A stretch of 64,000 nucleotides of DNA, from positions 21,808,729 through 21,872,728 of the forward strand of contig CM043000.1 of assembly GCA_023678885.1 (NCBI GenBank), written 5' to 3'. The position numbers and the translations under genes are program-made. Position 1 is the first letter of the stretch, and each line of letters opens with the position of its first letter. Under the pieces are notes generated by a model that did no database searches, was not told the DNA's origin, and saw only the letters and a list, made by a program, of their open reading frames with translations. Origin of the DNA: Pogostemon cablin (Eukaryota > Streptophyta > Magnoliopsida > Lamiales > Lamiaceae). Below are positions 35,801-46,914 of the stretch, one piece after another.

Positions 35801-36418
35801 AATTTATTGATTATTATTTAGTAAATAAAAAATTATTAAAAAAAAATAAATTATTATATTTTTAAATAAAAAATACTATTGCTTTTAAAATTCTTACTTT
35901 CTAACTTATGAACTACTCTTTAATATATTAAAATTTACTCAAATTTTCAAAATTTTGATATATCATTAATTTTTATACTTCTTTTGATAAGTTTATCCAT
36001 ATTTTTCGTACATACATGTGCGCACGCACTATTTTTTCAGTGGCCAATACAATCAATTGCCCCACAAGAAAAACAACTCTTTTGTGTATTGGCACTGTAA
36101 TCTATGGGTGATTGATTAAGATTGCACCGTATGCATCGATATTAGATCATAGGTTTAAAATTGAATACGGTGGATGGATACCTATTCCATTTAAATTTTT
36201 ATTATTTTATTTAATATTCCCTCCATCTGATTCTAAGATATCCACAAAAATGACGCAGAAGATCCGATGTGCTACCTACCCACACTACCCACCATCGTAC
36301 TACGTGTTTTAATGAGTTGTTCCATTTAATTTTGAATAAAATGATCATAAAGTTTTTATGAAAAGAATGTAATAAACATTGTGTGTTTGGTAATGCTATA
36401 TAATTGACTTTATAAATA

Positions 36419-36886
36419 CTCCCTCCTCCCTATCTTTGTTGTTACGTTTACTGTTTGCACGGAGATTAAGGAGTATTATATTTTAATGTGTTGTGAGGCA
36501 GTTTGAATCTTCTGTTACATTTTTGTGTTACATATTCTGTTACAAATCGTTGGATGATTGATACATAGGATAAATTATTCTATACCATAACAATCAACCC
36601 TAAGGGGAATGATTGAGATTTTCCTCCCGCATACGTGTCACTCATCTAACGCGTGTACGTAACAGGAGATGTAACACCAAAATGTAACAGGACATCCAAG
36701 ATCGTTGTGAGGTGAGAGGAATAATATTATAATGTAAAGTGGCTAGTTGTATTAGTAGAGTATTGTGGACTCCATTAAGATATTTAATAGTTTTGTGTGG
36801 GTCCATCATCCAAAAATGAAAATGTAACATTAATTGTGGGACGCCCTTTTTAGCAAGTGTAACAATAATTATGGGATGGGAGGGAG
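36419..36886. mobile_element. Stowaway-like MITE interrupted by a hAT-like MITE
   Basis: Outer ends are CTCCCTCCTCCCTATC and GGGATGGGAGGGAG, with TA flanks. The body ATTTTAATGTGTTGTGAG stops at 36497 and resumes at 36704 with the repeated GTTGTGAG followed by GTGAGAGGAATAATATT. The interruption is listed separately. Confidence 0.8.
36498..36703. mobile_element. hAT-like MITE (CTGTTAC family), copy 2, with 8-bp target duplication
   Basis: 206 bp flanked by exact 8-bp GTTGTGAG (36490-36497 and 36704-36711), the target length of hAT transposons. The ends are inverted: TCTTCTGTTACATTTTTGTG, TTACATATTCTGTTAC on the left; GTAACAGGAGATGTAACACC, AAAATGTAACAGGACATCC on the right. Confidence 0.85.
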
Positions 36887-37423
36887 TAAATATAGTCATC
36901 ATATTAATAAGCATGTATGTAATTTCAATAAATTTTCGGGATTGTAGGGAGATTTGCAACTTCTATATTGGAAAAGGAGGCTCAGCAATGTGTAGAGATT
37001 TATTTAAGTGATGACTAAGAATTTGAAGTTGGTAAATCGAGCACGTGCTCGTCGCGTGATGAAGCAATCTGTAGCTTTCCGACTAAGAATTTGAAGTTTC
37101 TAACCAATTAGGTCACACATCTTTTTACTTTATTAATTAATGTTCTAAATAATTAAATTTCAATGATAATTGAGCTAAATATTAAAATTATCAGATGAAA
37201 TTGAACTATTTAAAATCATTCATTCATCAATCGCATATATGAAGTTCGCCATTCCAAATTTGTAAAACGACCAAATATGGTGAATACGTACATGGCAATT
37301 AAAACACCTCGAAAGAAAGAAATGGATGCATGAATCCAAAATCTCAAATCTCAATCAGACATTATATCAAACAGTTGGCTGCCATTGCCTGTCGTAGAAG
37401 CTACTTAGTTATTCTATCATACA

Positions 37424-40400
37424 TCAAACTCCTAACCCGTCCTGTGTTGATTGTATCTGTTGCAGTTTGTTCGACATAATCGTGTTGATTGTTGTTGCGA
37501 CATCTTTCATATTTGGTCTCTCCTCTGGCAAATCAGCCGTACAGTTGAGTGCTACTTCAATAATTGATGTCAAGCAACCTACATGTCTGCTTCTTGTGCT
37601 TTCATCTTTCATGTTTATAAGCAAATCTCCATCAATAATCTGCAGCACTGAGCTCGTAAATGATTCCGACACCCATCTCCTCATCGTCAACTCTCCTGCA
37701 AACATCTCATCTGTTGGCTTTCTTCTTGAAAATACTTCCATCAACAAAATACCGTAGCTATAAACATCCACCATGGTCGATATCAATCCATTCGACCCAT
37801 ACTCTGCAACATTAATAAAATGATGCATAATCATTGCAAATGATTCAAACATAAATAAATATGATTCTTACCCGGTGCCATGTATCCTATGGTACCCAAA
37901 GTTGTGGTCTGATATATCCTCTGTTCTTGAGTCAAGAGCTTTGCGATCCCAAAGTCGGCTACATGTGCAACCATGTCGTCATCTAGAAGGATGTTGCTGG
38001 GCTTTAAGTCACAATGGGCGATGGGGATCATGTACCCTTGGTGCAAGTACTCCATAGCAGACGCCACGTCCATCATTATTCCGAATCTTTGAAAAATGCT
38101 CAAGGGGCAATTATTTGAAGAGTGGAGATAGTTTTCGAGGTTGCCATTGGGCATATAAGGCATCACCAGTGCCTTAAAATCAAGGTTGGAACAACAAGTG
38201 ATAACCTTGACGAGGTTTCTGTGGCGAAGGTTGCACAGTATTTGGCACTCAGTGTCAAAGCTCTTAAGTGCATCGTGTACATCAAGATTGAAGACCTTGA
38301 TAGCAGCAACCGTTTCATCAGAAAAGAATCCCCTGTATACAGATCCAATGCTACCTCTCCCAATCAAGTTTTTATCATCAAGGTTGTTTGTAGCATGAAG
38401 GAGTTCATAATACGAAATCCTCTCATGCATTACTCCATAAGGGAGACTATCAAACGATGATGACGTTGAAAGATTTCTACGACGACTTCTTAGGATCAAA
38501 AATATAAGCAGGGCAGCAAACAGTATTCCAGAAGCTACTGCAGGTAGCAAGTACTTTAAATGATTGTTTTTTCTTGAATGTCTGCTTTTGCAAGCCACCA
38601 CTTTGAATCGAGGTGCTCCACATAAACCTTTATTACCTGCGAAGCATTCGGCTGTGAAGTTGACGAAAGGTCCTCCATCTGGAATCTCTCCACTAAGCTC
38701 GTTGAACGAAACGTTGAAGTGAGTAAGATAAACTAGTGCTTCAAACGACTTAGGAATCGGACCAGAAAAGTTATTTCCAGACAGGTCCAAGTATTCCAAA
38801 TTCTTCAAACCAGCATAAGATTTATTAATTAGGCCATCCATTTTGTTATTTGACAAGGAGAGATGTATTAGTCTCTGAAGATTCAAAAAAGTGGTCGGAA
38901 TTTCACCCGAAATCTGATTTCCAGATAGATCCAATTCTCTTAGGCTAGTCATATTGCCAATTTCTTGAGATAAAGATCCATCAAAGAAATTGTTAGACAA
39001 GTTCACTGTAATCCACTCCTTGGACCAGAAACTGGATGGAATGCTGGAATTGAATGCATTGTGAGCCAAATTGATTTCTGTCATCTTAGAAAAACTCCCT
39101 AAACAACCTGGGAGCTGTCCGTAGAAACTATTCTCCCTTAAATCAACATGAAACAGTTTTTCCAGCTTGCATAAGACATGTAAAACAGGGCCCTGCAACT
39201 TGTTGCCATAGAGATCCAACTTCTGCAAGTTTGTTAAATACCCTAGTGACTCCGGAACAGCTCCTGTCAAGTAGTTATACCCGAGGTTTAACCCCACCAG
39301 GTTCCTCAACATCCCGATCTCATTTGGAAGAGGACCTGTGAGACTGCAAGAGTGTGCAGTGAGTTGTTGAAGAGATTCGGATAGATTTCTCGAACCTAAG
39401 GAAATTGGAAGGATTCCGGTTATGGGATTGGATTCTATGCTTATGGTCACCAGAGAGTTGCAATTAGATAAGGAAGACAAGAAATCTTGATCGGGTTCAG
39501 ACAAGTTGTTTGTGAAGTGATTGAAACCCAGACGCAGCCTCTGGAGCCGGCCTAAGTTGCCAATATTTATTGGCAAATTTCCAGCAAACATATTGTTATA
39601 AAGATCCAGTATTTGCAGACCAGTTAGATTGCAAATAGATTCAGGAATCTTTCCAGTGAACATATTATCATTAAGAAATAGGTTCTCAATGATTGGAATA
39701 CCCAAGCCCAGAGAAACTGGAAGAACCCCGGATAGATTGTTTGATGAGATAGAAAAGATGAGTAAGCTGGAAAGGTTAAACAGAGATTCTGGCACTTCAC
39801 CAAGTAGCAGATTGCCGTCAAGAGCCAACCGATATAAACTTGATAGCTGTCCGATTTGTGGTGGAATCACCCCATGAAACTTGTTCCAGTTTACCTCGAA
39901 TACCTCCAAAAGTGAGAGATTGGCGATGGAGTGGGGAATGGTACCCGTAAATCCGTTGCCGCGCAAACCAACCGTCTGAATTGCTGGTAAGTTCCAGAAT
40001 CCTGTCGGGATGGTTCCAGTGAACTTGTTCTGGCTCAGACTCAGAGTTTGCAGAGAATGACAAAAAATGAGAGTGGGAGGGATCTCTCCTCCGAATTGAT
40101 TATCTTCAAGACCAAAGTATTGTAGATTTCTTGCAGCACGCTGTCTGCAAATTTCCTGTGGAATGCTGCCAGACATTTGGTTTGTTCCCACGTCCAAAGT
40201 TAGCAGAGAAGATATGTTGAAGATTGTCCGAGGTAATTTTCCTAACAGAAATTTTAATTAAATTCAAGATTTTCATCTAAATAATGCAAATCAAAGGATA
40301 AATTGGAGATTTACTATAAAAGAAATGTTACACAAAAGTGTTTTAGAAAATCCCATTTATATTAGCTAGTTTTGGGAAAAACTAGATTCCTTTTCCTTCA

Positions 40401-41087
40401 ATATACAAAACAAGCCATATCTAGAAGAATAAACTAAAAATAAACCAAACCAAAACCATAATAAGGCTGAAACATACCTGTCAATTTGTTATTCCACAGA
40501 ACGAAATCCTGAAGCTGTGACAAGTTTCCAAACTCTATTGGAATGTTTCCAGTGAGACTGTTCCCCGATATATCAAGTGTCTTGAGCTTCACACATACGG
40601 ACAGACTTGTCGGAATATCTCCACTTAACTGATTACTCGAAAGATTTAAGGTCTCAATATCCCTCAACAGTCCAAGGCTCTCAGGAACATGATCACTGAA
40701 CTTATTGCTCGACAAGTCCAACACACGAAGTCGTCTCAAATTCCCTACTTCACTAGGGATCACCGCACTGATGTTGTTGTTGCTCATGTCCAAGACAGTG
40801 AGGAACGAGAGGTTGCCGATTTCTCTGGCAATGGTTCCTCGTAAGCCCATGTTAGAAATATTCAAGCTGGTTACCCTTGGACTGATCCCCTGGTTACAAA
40901 TGACACCAATCCAAGTGCAAAAGGAGGTTTCTTGTGACCAATTTTTAGACAACAACTCGGAATTTAAAGATGTTTTGAGTGATACAAGAGAGGATTCATC
41001 TAAACTGGACGTGGTGAGAGATGCAATGGAGCATATCTTCAACCAAAATACTACAAGAAACAGCTTAATTGAAGTTTCTCTCTCCAT
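37424..41087 (-). CDS. LRR receptor-like kinase, subfamily XII (Xa21/EFR/FLS2-like, non-RD), intact
   Basis: Exon 1 runs 41087-40478, exon 2 40241-37872, and exon 3 37803-37424. All introns are GT..AG (236 bp and 68 bp) and the phases match the paralogue at 19018. The product is 1119 residues. Signal peptide (..LFLVVFWLKICSIASL), N-cap CTWIGVIC, a long LRR array, membrane helix (LLPAVASGILFAALLIFLIL), kinase with P-loop GRGSIGSV, AAIK lysine, HCDLKPSN, ADFG and MAPEYG. It is non-RD like its paralogue, implying an immune-type plasma-membrane receptor; the ligand is unknown. It lies tail-to-tail with the 19018 gene, about 8.4 kb between stop codons. Only 43 bp separate its ATG from a 1.28-kb fold-back transposon, so its promoter is displaced or supplied by the element. 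Confidence 0.94.
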
Positions 41088-41130
41088 TTGCTTAAGCCTG
41101 TCTTTCTTTTGCTCTTAAAATTTTTCTTTA

Positions 41131-42406
41131 GGCTGTGTGTGGAGGGATGGATTTGAGGATGCATTTATAAATTCCTATTCAAATCCTTCCCTCATGTTTG
41201 GATGCCACTTGAAATAAATAGATTTATAAATTTAAGATTTGAAATTAATGAATTTGAAATCATGAATTTGATTTTGAATTTTTTTAGTTATTTTTTAATG
41301 GATTTCAAATTCTTACTCAAACCGTGTCATTTGAAATAATTATGTTCCGTTGTTGTATAATTGATTATATTAAGTATAAAAATAATATATAAAATTAATA
41401 AACAAATTAAAAAAATATATTTAAATATATATTTTTTAAATTTTGAACTCTACCACCCAGCCTACCCTCTACCCATCTCCCATACCCCCGCCACCTACCC
41501 CACCACCCCCAAAAACAATTTTTTTTTTATAAAACTTTAATTTTTAATATTTAAATAATAAAAATATTACCATCCACCTCCACCCATCCACTCCCGTCAA
41601 ATTTTTTTTATAAAACTTTATATTTTAATAATAAAAATATTACCACCCAACCTACCCCTATCCAACCCACCCTCGGCCACCCGCCAATTTTTTTTTTAAT
41701 TTTTTTTTATATTTTAATATTTAAATAAAAAAATATTACCACTCAACCCTACCCGCCCAACCCACCCCCCACCACCGACCCCACCCCACTCGACCCCACC
41801 CAAAAAAGTTTTAAATAAAGTTTTAAATTTTATTTTTTTTAAATATTAAAATCTAATTTTTTTTAAAAAAAATTTTGATAGGTGGTGGGGGTGGTGGTGA
41901 GTGGGGGTTGGTGGATGGATAGAGTAGTAAGATTTGGTGGTAATATTTTTATTATTTAAATATTAAAATCTAAAATTTTATAAAAAAAATTTTTTGGGGT
42001 GGGGGGTGGTGTTGGGTGGTGGTGGTAGGGAGTAGGGGGTAAGACTGAATAGTAATATTTTTATTATTTAAATATTAAAATTCTAAAATTTTATAAAAAA
42101 AAAATTTTGGGGGAGCTTTGGGGGTGGGTAGGGGTAGGTTGGGTGGTATAGTTCCCTCCCAAAAAATTATTTTTAATAAATTTTTTGATTTTAATATTTA
42201 ATATAATAAAATTTTATTATTTTAATTTATCATATATAAAATTCTATTTTAAAAATAATTTTGAATTATGAATTTGAAATCCTCTCAAAAATCCATAATT
42301 TATCCAAATAGTGGAATTCAAATAAATTGATTTAAAATCTAAGGAATTTAAAATCCATTCATTTTTAAATCCATTAAAATTGAAATGACTCAATTCAAAC
42401 ACAACC
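41131..42406. mobile_element. Fold-back DNA transposon upstream of the receptor kinase
   Basis: Ends are inverted: GGCTGTGTGTGGAGGGATGG on the left; TCAAACACAACC on the right, flanked by TA. Inside the left arm are three degenerate units of CCACCC-rich DNA followed by TTTTTATAAAACTTTAATTT-like AT-rich DNA (about 41450-41820). The right arm repeats the inverse (about 41875-42160) with GGTGGTGGGG blocks. The whole 1276 bp can fold into one large hairpin. No coding frame. Superfamily uncertain (hAT or PIF/Harbinger). Confidence 0.75.
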
Positions 42407-43002
42407 TAAGTGATTTTTACAATCCTGAGAAATCTGTTGGAAAGCACTAACGAACGCATAGTATTACTTTTTCAAGCTCAAAGTAAGAAGGTGATAAATG
42501 GGGTAATCTTTTTTCGAAGAGTTAGAATCGCTTGAGAGCATCAATAAAGTGGAAAAGTAGCGATGTTTTTTTCAAAAGAAAAAAGAGAGAACCATTAAAA
42601 AAAAGTTGAATTACTCCACATGTATTCCACACCTTAAAAAAGGCAAAGCACAAGATTGAGGGAATTTGCTGGGCTTTGGTCATACATGGAGGAACTAATC
42701 CCAAATCAACAATAATTTTAGGAACACAAGTTGACAATGATGTCGCACTATTTAGTGAGTTGTATGTGTGCTTTAATGGGTTGAAAAGGTTTTTTTTTAG
42801 CAGATTGTTGACCAATATCTGGGATGTCACTTAATTAAGAGTAAGCATGGAGGTATCGTGTTAGCAGAAGCAAACTGTTTAGAATACCGATAAATACTCC
42901 CTCCATCCCATTTAAGATTGCAATCTCACCGGGCATGAATATTAAGAAAAGTGATAACTTTTAGGTTAAGAAAAGTGATAACTTTTAAGAAATACAACTT
43001 TT
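42407..43002. other. Spacer between the fold-back element and the NLR fragment
   Basis: No gene called. A minus-strand open frame at 42522-42830 has no recognisable domain. TACTCCCTCCATCCC at about 42896 is the left end of a Stowaway-like MITE; a direct repeat AGAAAAGTGATAACTTTTA follows at about 42952-42990, and no right terminus was found. Confidence 0.4.
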
Positions 43003-43323
43003 TTTGGGGAAGATTATAATAGAAGTCGTGTTATTGTAACTACTAGACTGTCGCATGTGGCTAAGCATTTGGGTTCATTCACACTTGTGATGAAATTACT
43101 AAATGCTTATGAGAGTTGGGAACTATTTTGTCAGGAGGCATTTGTTCAAGAAGGCCCCCGTAATCTTGAATTAGAAAAAATTGGCAAGAGGATTGTTGAA
43201 AATTGTGGTGGACTTCCCTTATCAATTGTTGTGATTGGGGGGCTTCTAGGGAAATCCACTAGTGTGGAATATTGGGAGCATGTTGAGAACAACATAGGTT
43301 GTCATGTAAGCCTAGATTGTTGA
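43003..43323 (+). pseudogene. NLR disease-resistance gene fragment (NB-ARC, C-terminal half)
   Basis: The frame from about 43003 to the stop at 43321 reads NRSRVIVTTRLSHVAKHLGS (RNBS-B, GSRVIxTTR type), KLLNAYESWELFCQEAF (RNBS-C), then CGGLPLSIVVIGGLLG (the GLPL motif) and a YWEHVENNI tail. This is the middle-to-end of the NB-ARC nucleotide-binding domain of a coiled-coil-type NLR. The P-loop, kinase-2, MHD motif and LRRs are absent, and the frame stops just after GLPL. It is a remnant with no expected function. MITE-like DNA abuts its left edge. Confidence 0.85.
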
Positions 43324-43332
43324 GAGTGTTGA

Positions 43333-43596
43333 CTTGAGGTTTCTTGCCTATGAATCTGTCACTGCCCCAATTGGTTGGAAGTACACCTATGATCTTCGAG
43401 GATTGAACAAACTGGTTGAGATCACATTAGTGGAACATCTACGCTTGAAGATATTCATGTTATCGAATGCAGCATGACTTCTGCCATTTCAGCTATTAAA
43501 GTATTGAATGAGCTTGAGGAAGATGGGAACGATGGCCTTCATGTTCGAATCGACTTCTCCAAGAGGAACAAGATTGTGAATTTCAGGAGAGGGTGA
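43333..43596 (+). pseudogene. Unidentified coding-like remnant with one frameshift
   Basis: Two reading segments look protein-coding. The first (about 43342-43437) reads AYESVTAPIGWKYTYDLRGL then NKLVEITLV. The second (43438-43596) reads STLEDIHVIECSMTSAISAI then KVLNELEEDGNDGLHVRIDF, ending in a stop. A one-base shift near 43430-43438 (VEH against GTST) joins them. Codon pattern and mixed polarity differ from the surrounding AT-rich DNA. I do not recognise the family. It may be the 3' part of the NLR locus or an unrelated captured gene piece. Confidence 0.4.
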
Positions 43597-45384
43597 AACA
43601 GAAGGAAGCTTTCAAATTGGAGTAGCTGTGATTTGATTTTTCTTTTTTTCACTTTGATATTTTCATTGTTTTAATCCAACTGCAAATAAAATCTTAATGA
43701 ACAACAAGAACAATCTTTCCACGTGGTTAATCTTTCTTTTAATTTAACATATGCTTGTGTTGGTACCAAAATTCCTGTACTATTTTATCGTTTTAGAGAG
43801 TCATTCTATTATCATTTTATCGTTTTATTGGTTACATGAGAGTAACACATAAGAAAAGATAATGAAATCTAACTCTTGCAATCAAGGTCTTGGTTTCATT
43901 CTAGGTTTTAGTGTCATTTTCTCTCTTAGACACAGTATATTGATGAAAGTTCTAACCAAGGTAACACAAAGATTTAGCTATTTATGTGTGCACTAGTAGT
44001 TGTATATTAATATCAAATTACATGGCCAGAATTTCACTTTGTTGAGGAAAATCAACGAGACCAGCAAATATAAATTCCAAATTTGTTTGGTAATATGTTG
44101 GAGAATTACCAACACTTGTATCAAGTATCAGTAATTTGACTAATCATAAGTGGACATCCATGATCAGAATCGAGGGTACATGGTAAGTTATTCCCTCCAC
44201 GGATTAGTTGGTTTATAAATAGAATATTTGTGTATAATATATTACTCTCTTCCCCTCCGTTCATCCCCAATCTATCTGTTTACTTTTTGCGCGTAGGTTA
44301 AGCAGTATTATTATTTAATGTGTAGTGGATAATAGTTGTATTAGTGGGGTGTGTAGGTCCCATATTTTAATTGTATTAGTGAGTGAGTGAGTTCCATGTG
44401 TCTAAAAGTGGAAATAGATAGATTAAGAGTAGACGATCCAAAATGGTAAAATGAATAGATTGACAATGGACGAAGAGAATAATAAATATTTCCTCCGTCT
44501 TATTTCAAACTTTATATTTATTTTCGCACGTGAATTAAGGAATGTAGTATTTTGATGTGTAGTGAGACGAGAGAAATAATATTTTAGTATAAAGTTGGTA
44601 GGTGTATTATTGTGATGTGTAGGCCTATGAGATGATAAATAATTAATTTGTATGGTTCATTTACTAAAAGGGAAATGTAAAGATTGAAATGGGGCGTCCA
44701 AATTAAAAATATATAAAGATTAAAATGGGATGAAAAGGATATAAAGTGATTATATTTTTAATAAAAAGTAATATTAACTTTTTATTTATATTACGAAATG
44801 CTTCATGATATAATTCAATATGCCACTATCTCATTAAATTAAATATAATTTTTTATTAATATATTATTATCCTATTATCAGAAATAAATTTCACACAGGT
44901 CTGCCAATTACTGGGTTAATATAAAATTACCTTAAACTACGAATCTATTGAAGTTTTTAATAAAAAAATAACGAAAATCTACCACATTGACGAAATTAAT
45001 TTAACAATTCAAACAGAGCAATAATGTATAATCTATTGCTAATAATTTAGGTAAACGTCATAATTGCAGTTAAAATTTTACTTTTTTAAAGAATTATGAT
45101 CGATAAAGAGAACGTGTCAACTGATAAAAATTGGATTAAGTGTGGACCCAGACTCCACCCACCACCCCACCAAACAGCCAATCACTTTCGTGTTCTCCAA
45201 TTCCAATACCTTATCCATGCCGTAATTAAATACTATGAAACTTTTTTTCATTTTTTTTTTCAAGTAAAGAAAATATTAAAGCAATATTTAACAGTTAATT
45301 AACCAAGATAGCCCCCACCCCACCATTTTTACATCGTCGTCTCCGCTCCTGAAATCGAAATTCCTTCAGAAGAAAAGCTCGGAA
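43597..45384. other. Intergenic region with two adjacent MITEs
   Basis: Nothing coding was recognised. Two Stowaway-like elements lie end to end at about 44244-44735. The last 80 bp should be the promoter and 5' UTR of the B12D gene. Confidence 0.45.
44244..44735. mobile_element. Two adjacent Stowaway-like MITEs, decayed
   Basis: The first (about 44244-44488) starts TACTCTCTTCCCCTCCGTTC and ends TGACAATGGACGAAGAG. The second (about 44491-44735) starts TTTCCTCCGTCTTATTTC and ends AAAATGGGATGAAAAGG. Both contain GTAGTG and CATGTGT/GGTTCATT interior words of the family. Confidence 0.55.
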
Positions 45385-46488
45385 ATGGCTTCCAGCCGCT
45401 GGGTCAGACCTGAGGTAGCTCAAAGATTCTCTCCTTTTCAGTTGTGTCAAGTAATTTACGGGAAAAATCTTTATTTGGAAGTATTTTGTGCGTGTATAGG
45501 TGTATCCACTGTTTGCTGCCATGGGTGTTGCTGTGGGGATCTGTGGCTTCCAGCTGGTTCGGAATATATGTATCAATCCTGAAGTCAGGTACCTCTCTCT
45601 CTCTCTCACACACAATATGTAGATATATGCTCATGCGTATGTGCATCACAGAGTAAGATTTTGTATTTAGAGGGCAAATTGAAGTTGTTGCTTTCCTTGG
45701 ATCTTTGACCGTTAGAAGAAAATTTGAGTTTTGAGCAAGGGAAAAGGGGGATTTATGCATGTAGATTGATCTAGCTGTAACATATATCATTTTGTTGTAT
45801 TGTATTGCAATATCTACTCACAGAAAAGAAATTTGAAGTGCTATTTGTTTCAAATGATGCTAACTAGGTTAATTTTGGTGTGTTTTATCCGTCTATAATT
45901 CCTGTAATCTTATCAGATTGAGGCATGTGATATTTCCCAGGAACCTCAACTTTACTCTATGGATCTTAGATTGTTGTATAGGTTAAACTATAATTTTATT
46001 TCTCCCTTAGTTTGCAATGTTCTTGAGTGTCATCATCTCAAAACAGAGTTACAGTCAAGAGCTGCACTAGGTGCAGCATCAAGTTTTCGCCTCTTAAATT
46101 GAGAGAGGTGACTTGTTTGTATGATTCTTCGATTAAGATATGAATGAATGCTGTCATAGTACTTCATATCTGTTGGAAGTTTGTTTTATTTTCTGTGTTT
46201 AGATCAAGATCACCAGTGCTTCTGGAAATCAATAGCCAATACTTGATTACAGTTAAAAGGGAATATTTGAGTTTATGTACCTTTGTTCTTGATATTAACA
46301 AATTTGGCACCTGAATCATTGCCTTTGTAAATAGGGTGAACAAGGAAGGTAGAGCTGCTGGAGTGTTGGAGAATTTCGACGAAGGACAGAAGTACTCAGA
46401 GCATGCTCTAAGGAAATTTGTGCGTAACAGGCGACCTGAGATTATGCCATCACTCAACAGTTTCTTCACAGACCCACAAAACAACTAA
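45385..46488 (+). CDS. B12D: B12D-like protein (MLRQ/NDUFA4-type small mitochondrial protein)
   Basis: Three short exons were assembled by eye: 45385-45414, 45500-45588 and 46335-46488, with GT..AG introns of 85 and 746 bp and matching phases. They give 90 residues, the usual length. The protein begins MASSRWVRPEVYPLFAAMGV, continues AVGICGFQLVRNICINPEVR (a single hydrophobic segment), then VNKEGRAAGVLENFDEGQKY, SEHALRKFVRNRRPEIMPSL and a short NSFFTDPQNN tail. This is the plant B12D family (Pfam MLRQ-subunit type), small inner-membrane-associated mitochondrial proteins linked to electron transport, seed development and hypoxia. Frame, length and sequence look fully intact. The exons are too short for simple ORF detection. 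Confidence 0.93.
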
Positions 46489-46914
46489 TAGGAAGTTGAA
46501 CCAGTTTGGGAGTTGGGGTGGACATTACACATCAAGTTCATGTCTTAATTCAGAATATATAAACAAATGTTCTGCTTCAGAATTGTATGTCACTGTATGT
46601 TGTATCCTGTGTGTAAGATGTCTAAGATTGATGCACCATATAATAAACTCATGAATTGGATGCTGCTACATTATAATACTTTGTTGTCATGTTAAGATGT
46701 CATTATGGCATATATGATGGTGGTGCAATATCATGTTGTGGAGTATATGAGATTTTAACCTAAATTTAACAATTTTCATACAAAAGGTTAATTTTCTTTT
46801 ATTGTAATAAAGAGATGTCAATATACAAAAAATAAAGTATAATTTCCAAAAGAAACAATACAAACATCACATAATAATTGTACATGTAAACAGGGCAGTG
46901 GCATAACATTAGTA
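46489..46914. other. 3' flank between the convergent B12D and GMPP-alpha-like sequences
   Basis: About 430 bp of AT-rich DNA, presumably the 3' UTRs of both flanking genes (AATAAACTC at about 46640 could serve B12D polyadenylation). Nothing else seen. Confidence 0.45.

Larger units (their letters stand above)
31749..37423. other. 5.7-kb region with nested MITEs and CT/GA-rich DNA; no gene
   Basis: Holds MITEs (31860-32110, 32493-32571, 32591-32838, 36419-36886), a CT-rich stretch at about 33430-33850 and a GA-rich stretch at about 34905-35090. The open frames at 33379-33980 on both strands come from the CT-rich sequence (Ser/Pro/Leu or Arg/Glu runs) and show no domain. The CT-rich and GA-rich stretches could be two arms of one larger transposon, but clear ends were not found. 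Confidence 0.45.

Noticed and set aside
36642..36959. 105-codon minus-strand frame
   Set aside because: Runs through the nested MITEs at 36419-36886; no domain.
42522..42830. 102-codon minus-strand frame
   Set aside because: No recognisable domain or conserved motif; AT-rich spacer near a MITE remnant.
45295..45790. Minus-strand frames of 106 and 128 codons
   Set aside because: Antisense to the B12D exons and introns, which are strongly supported on the plus strand.
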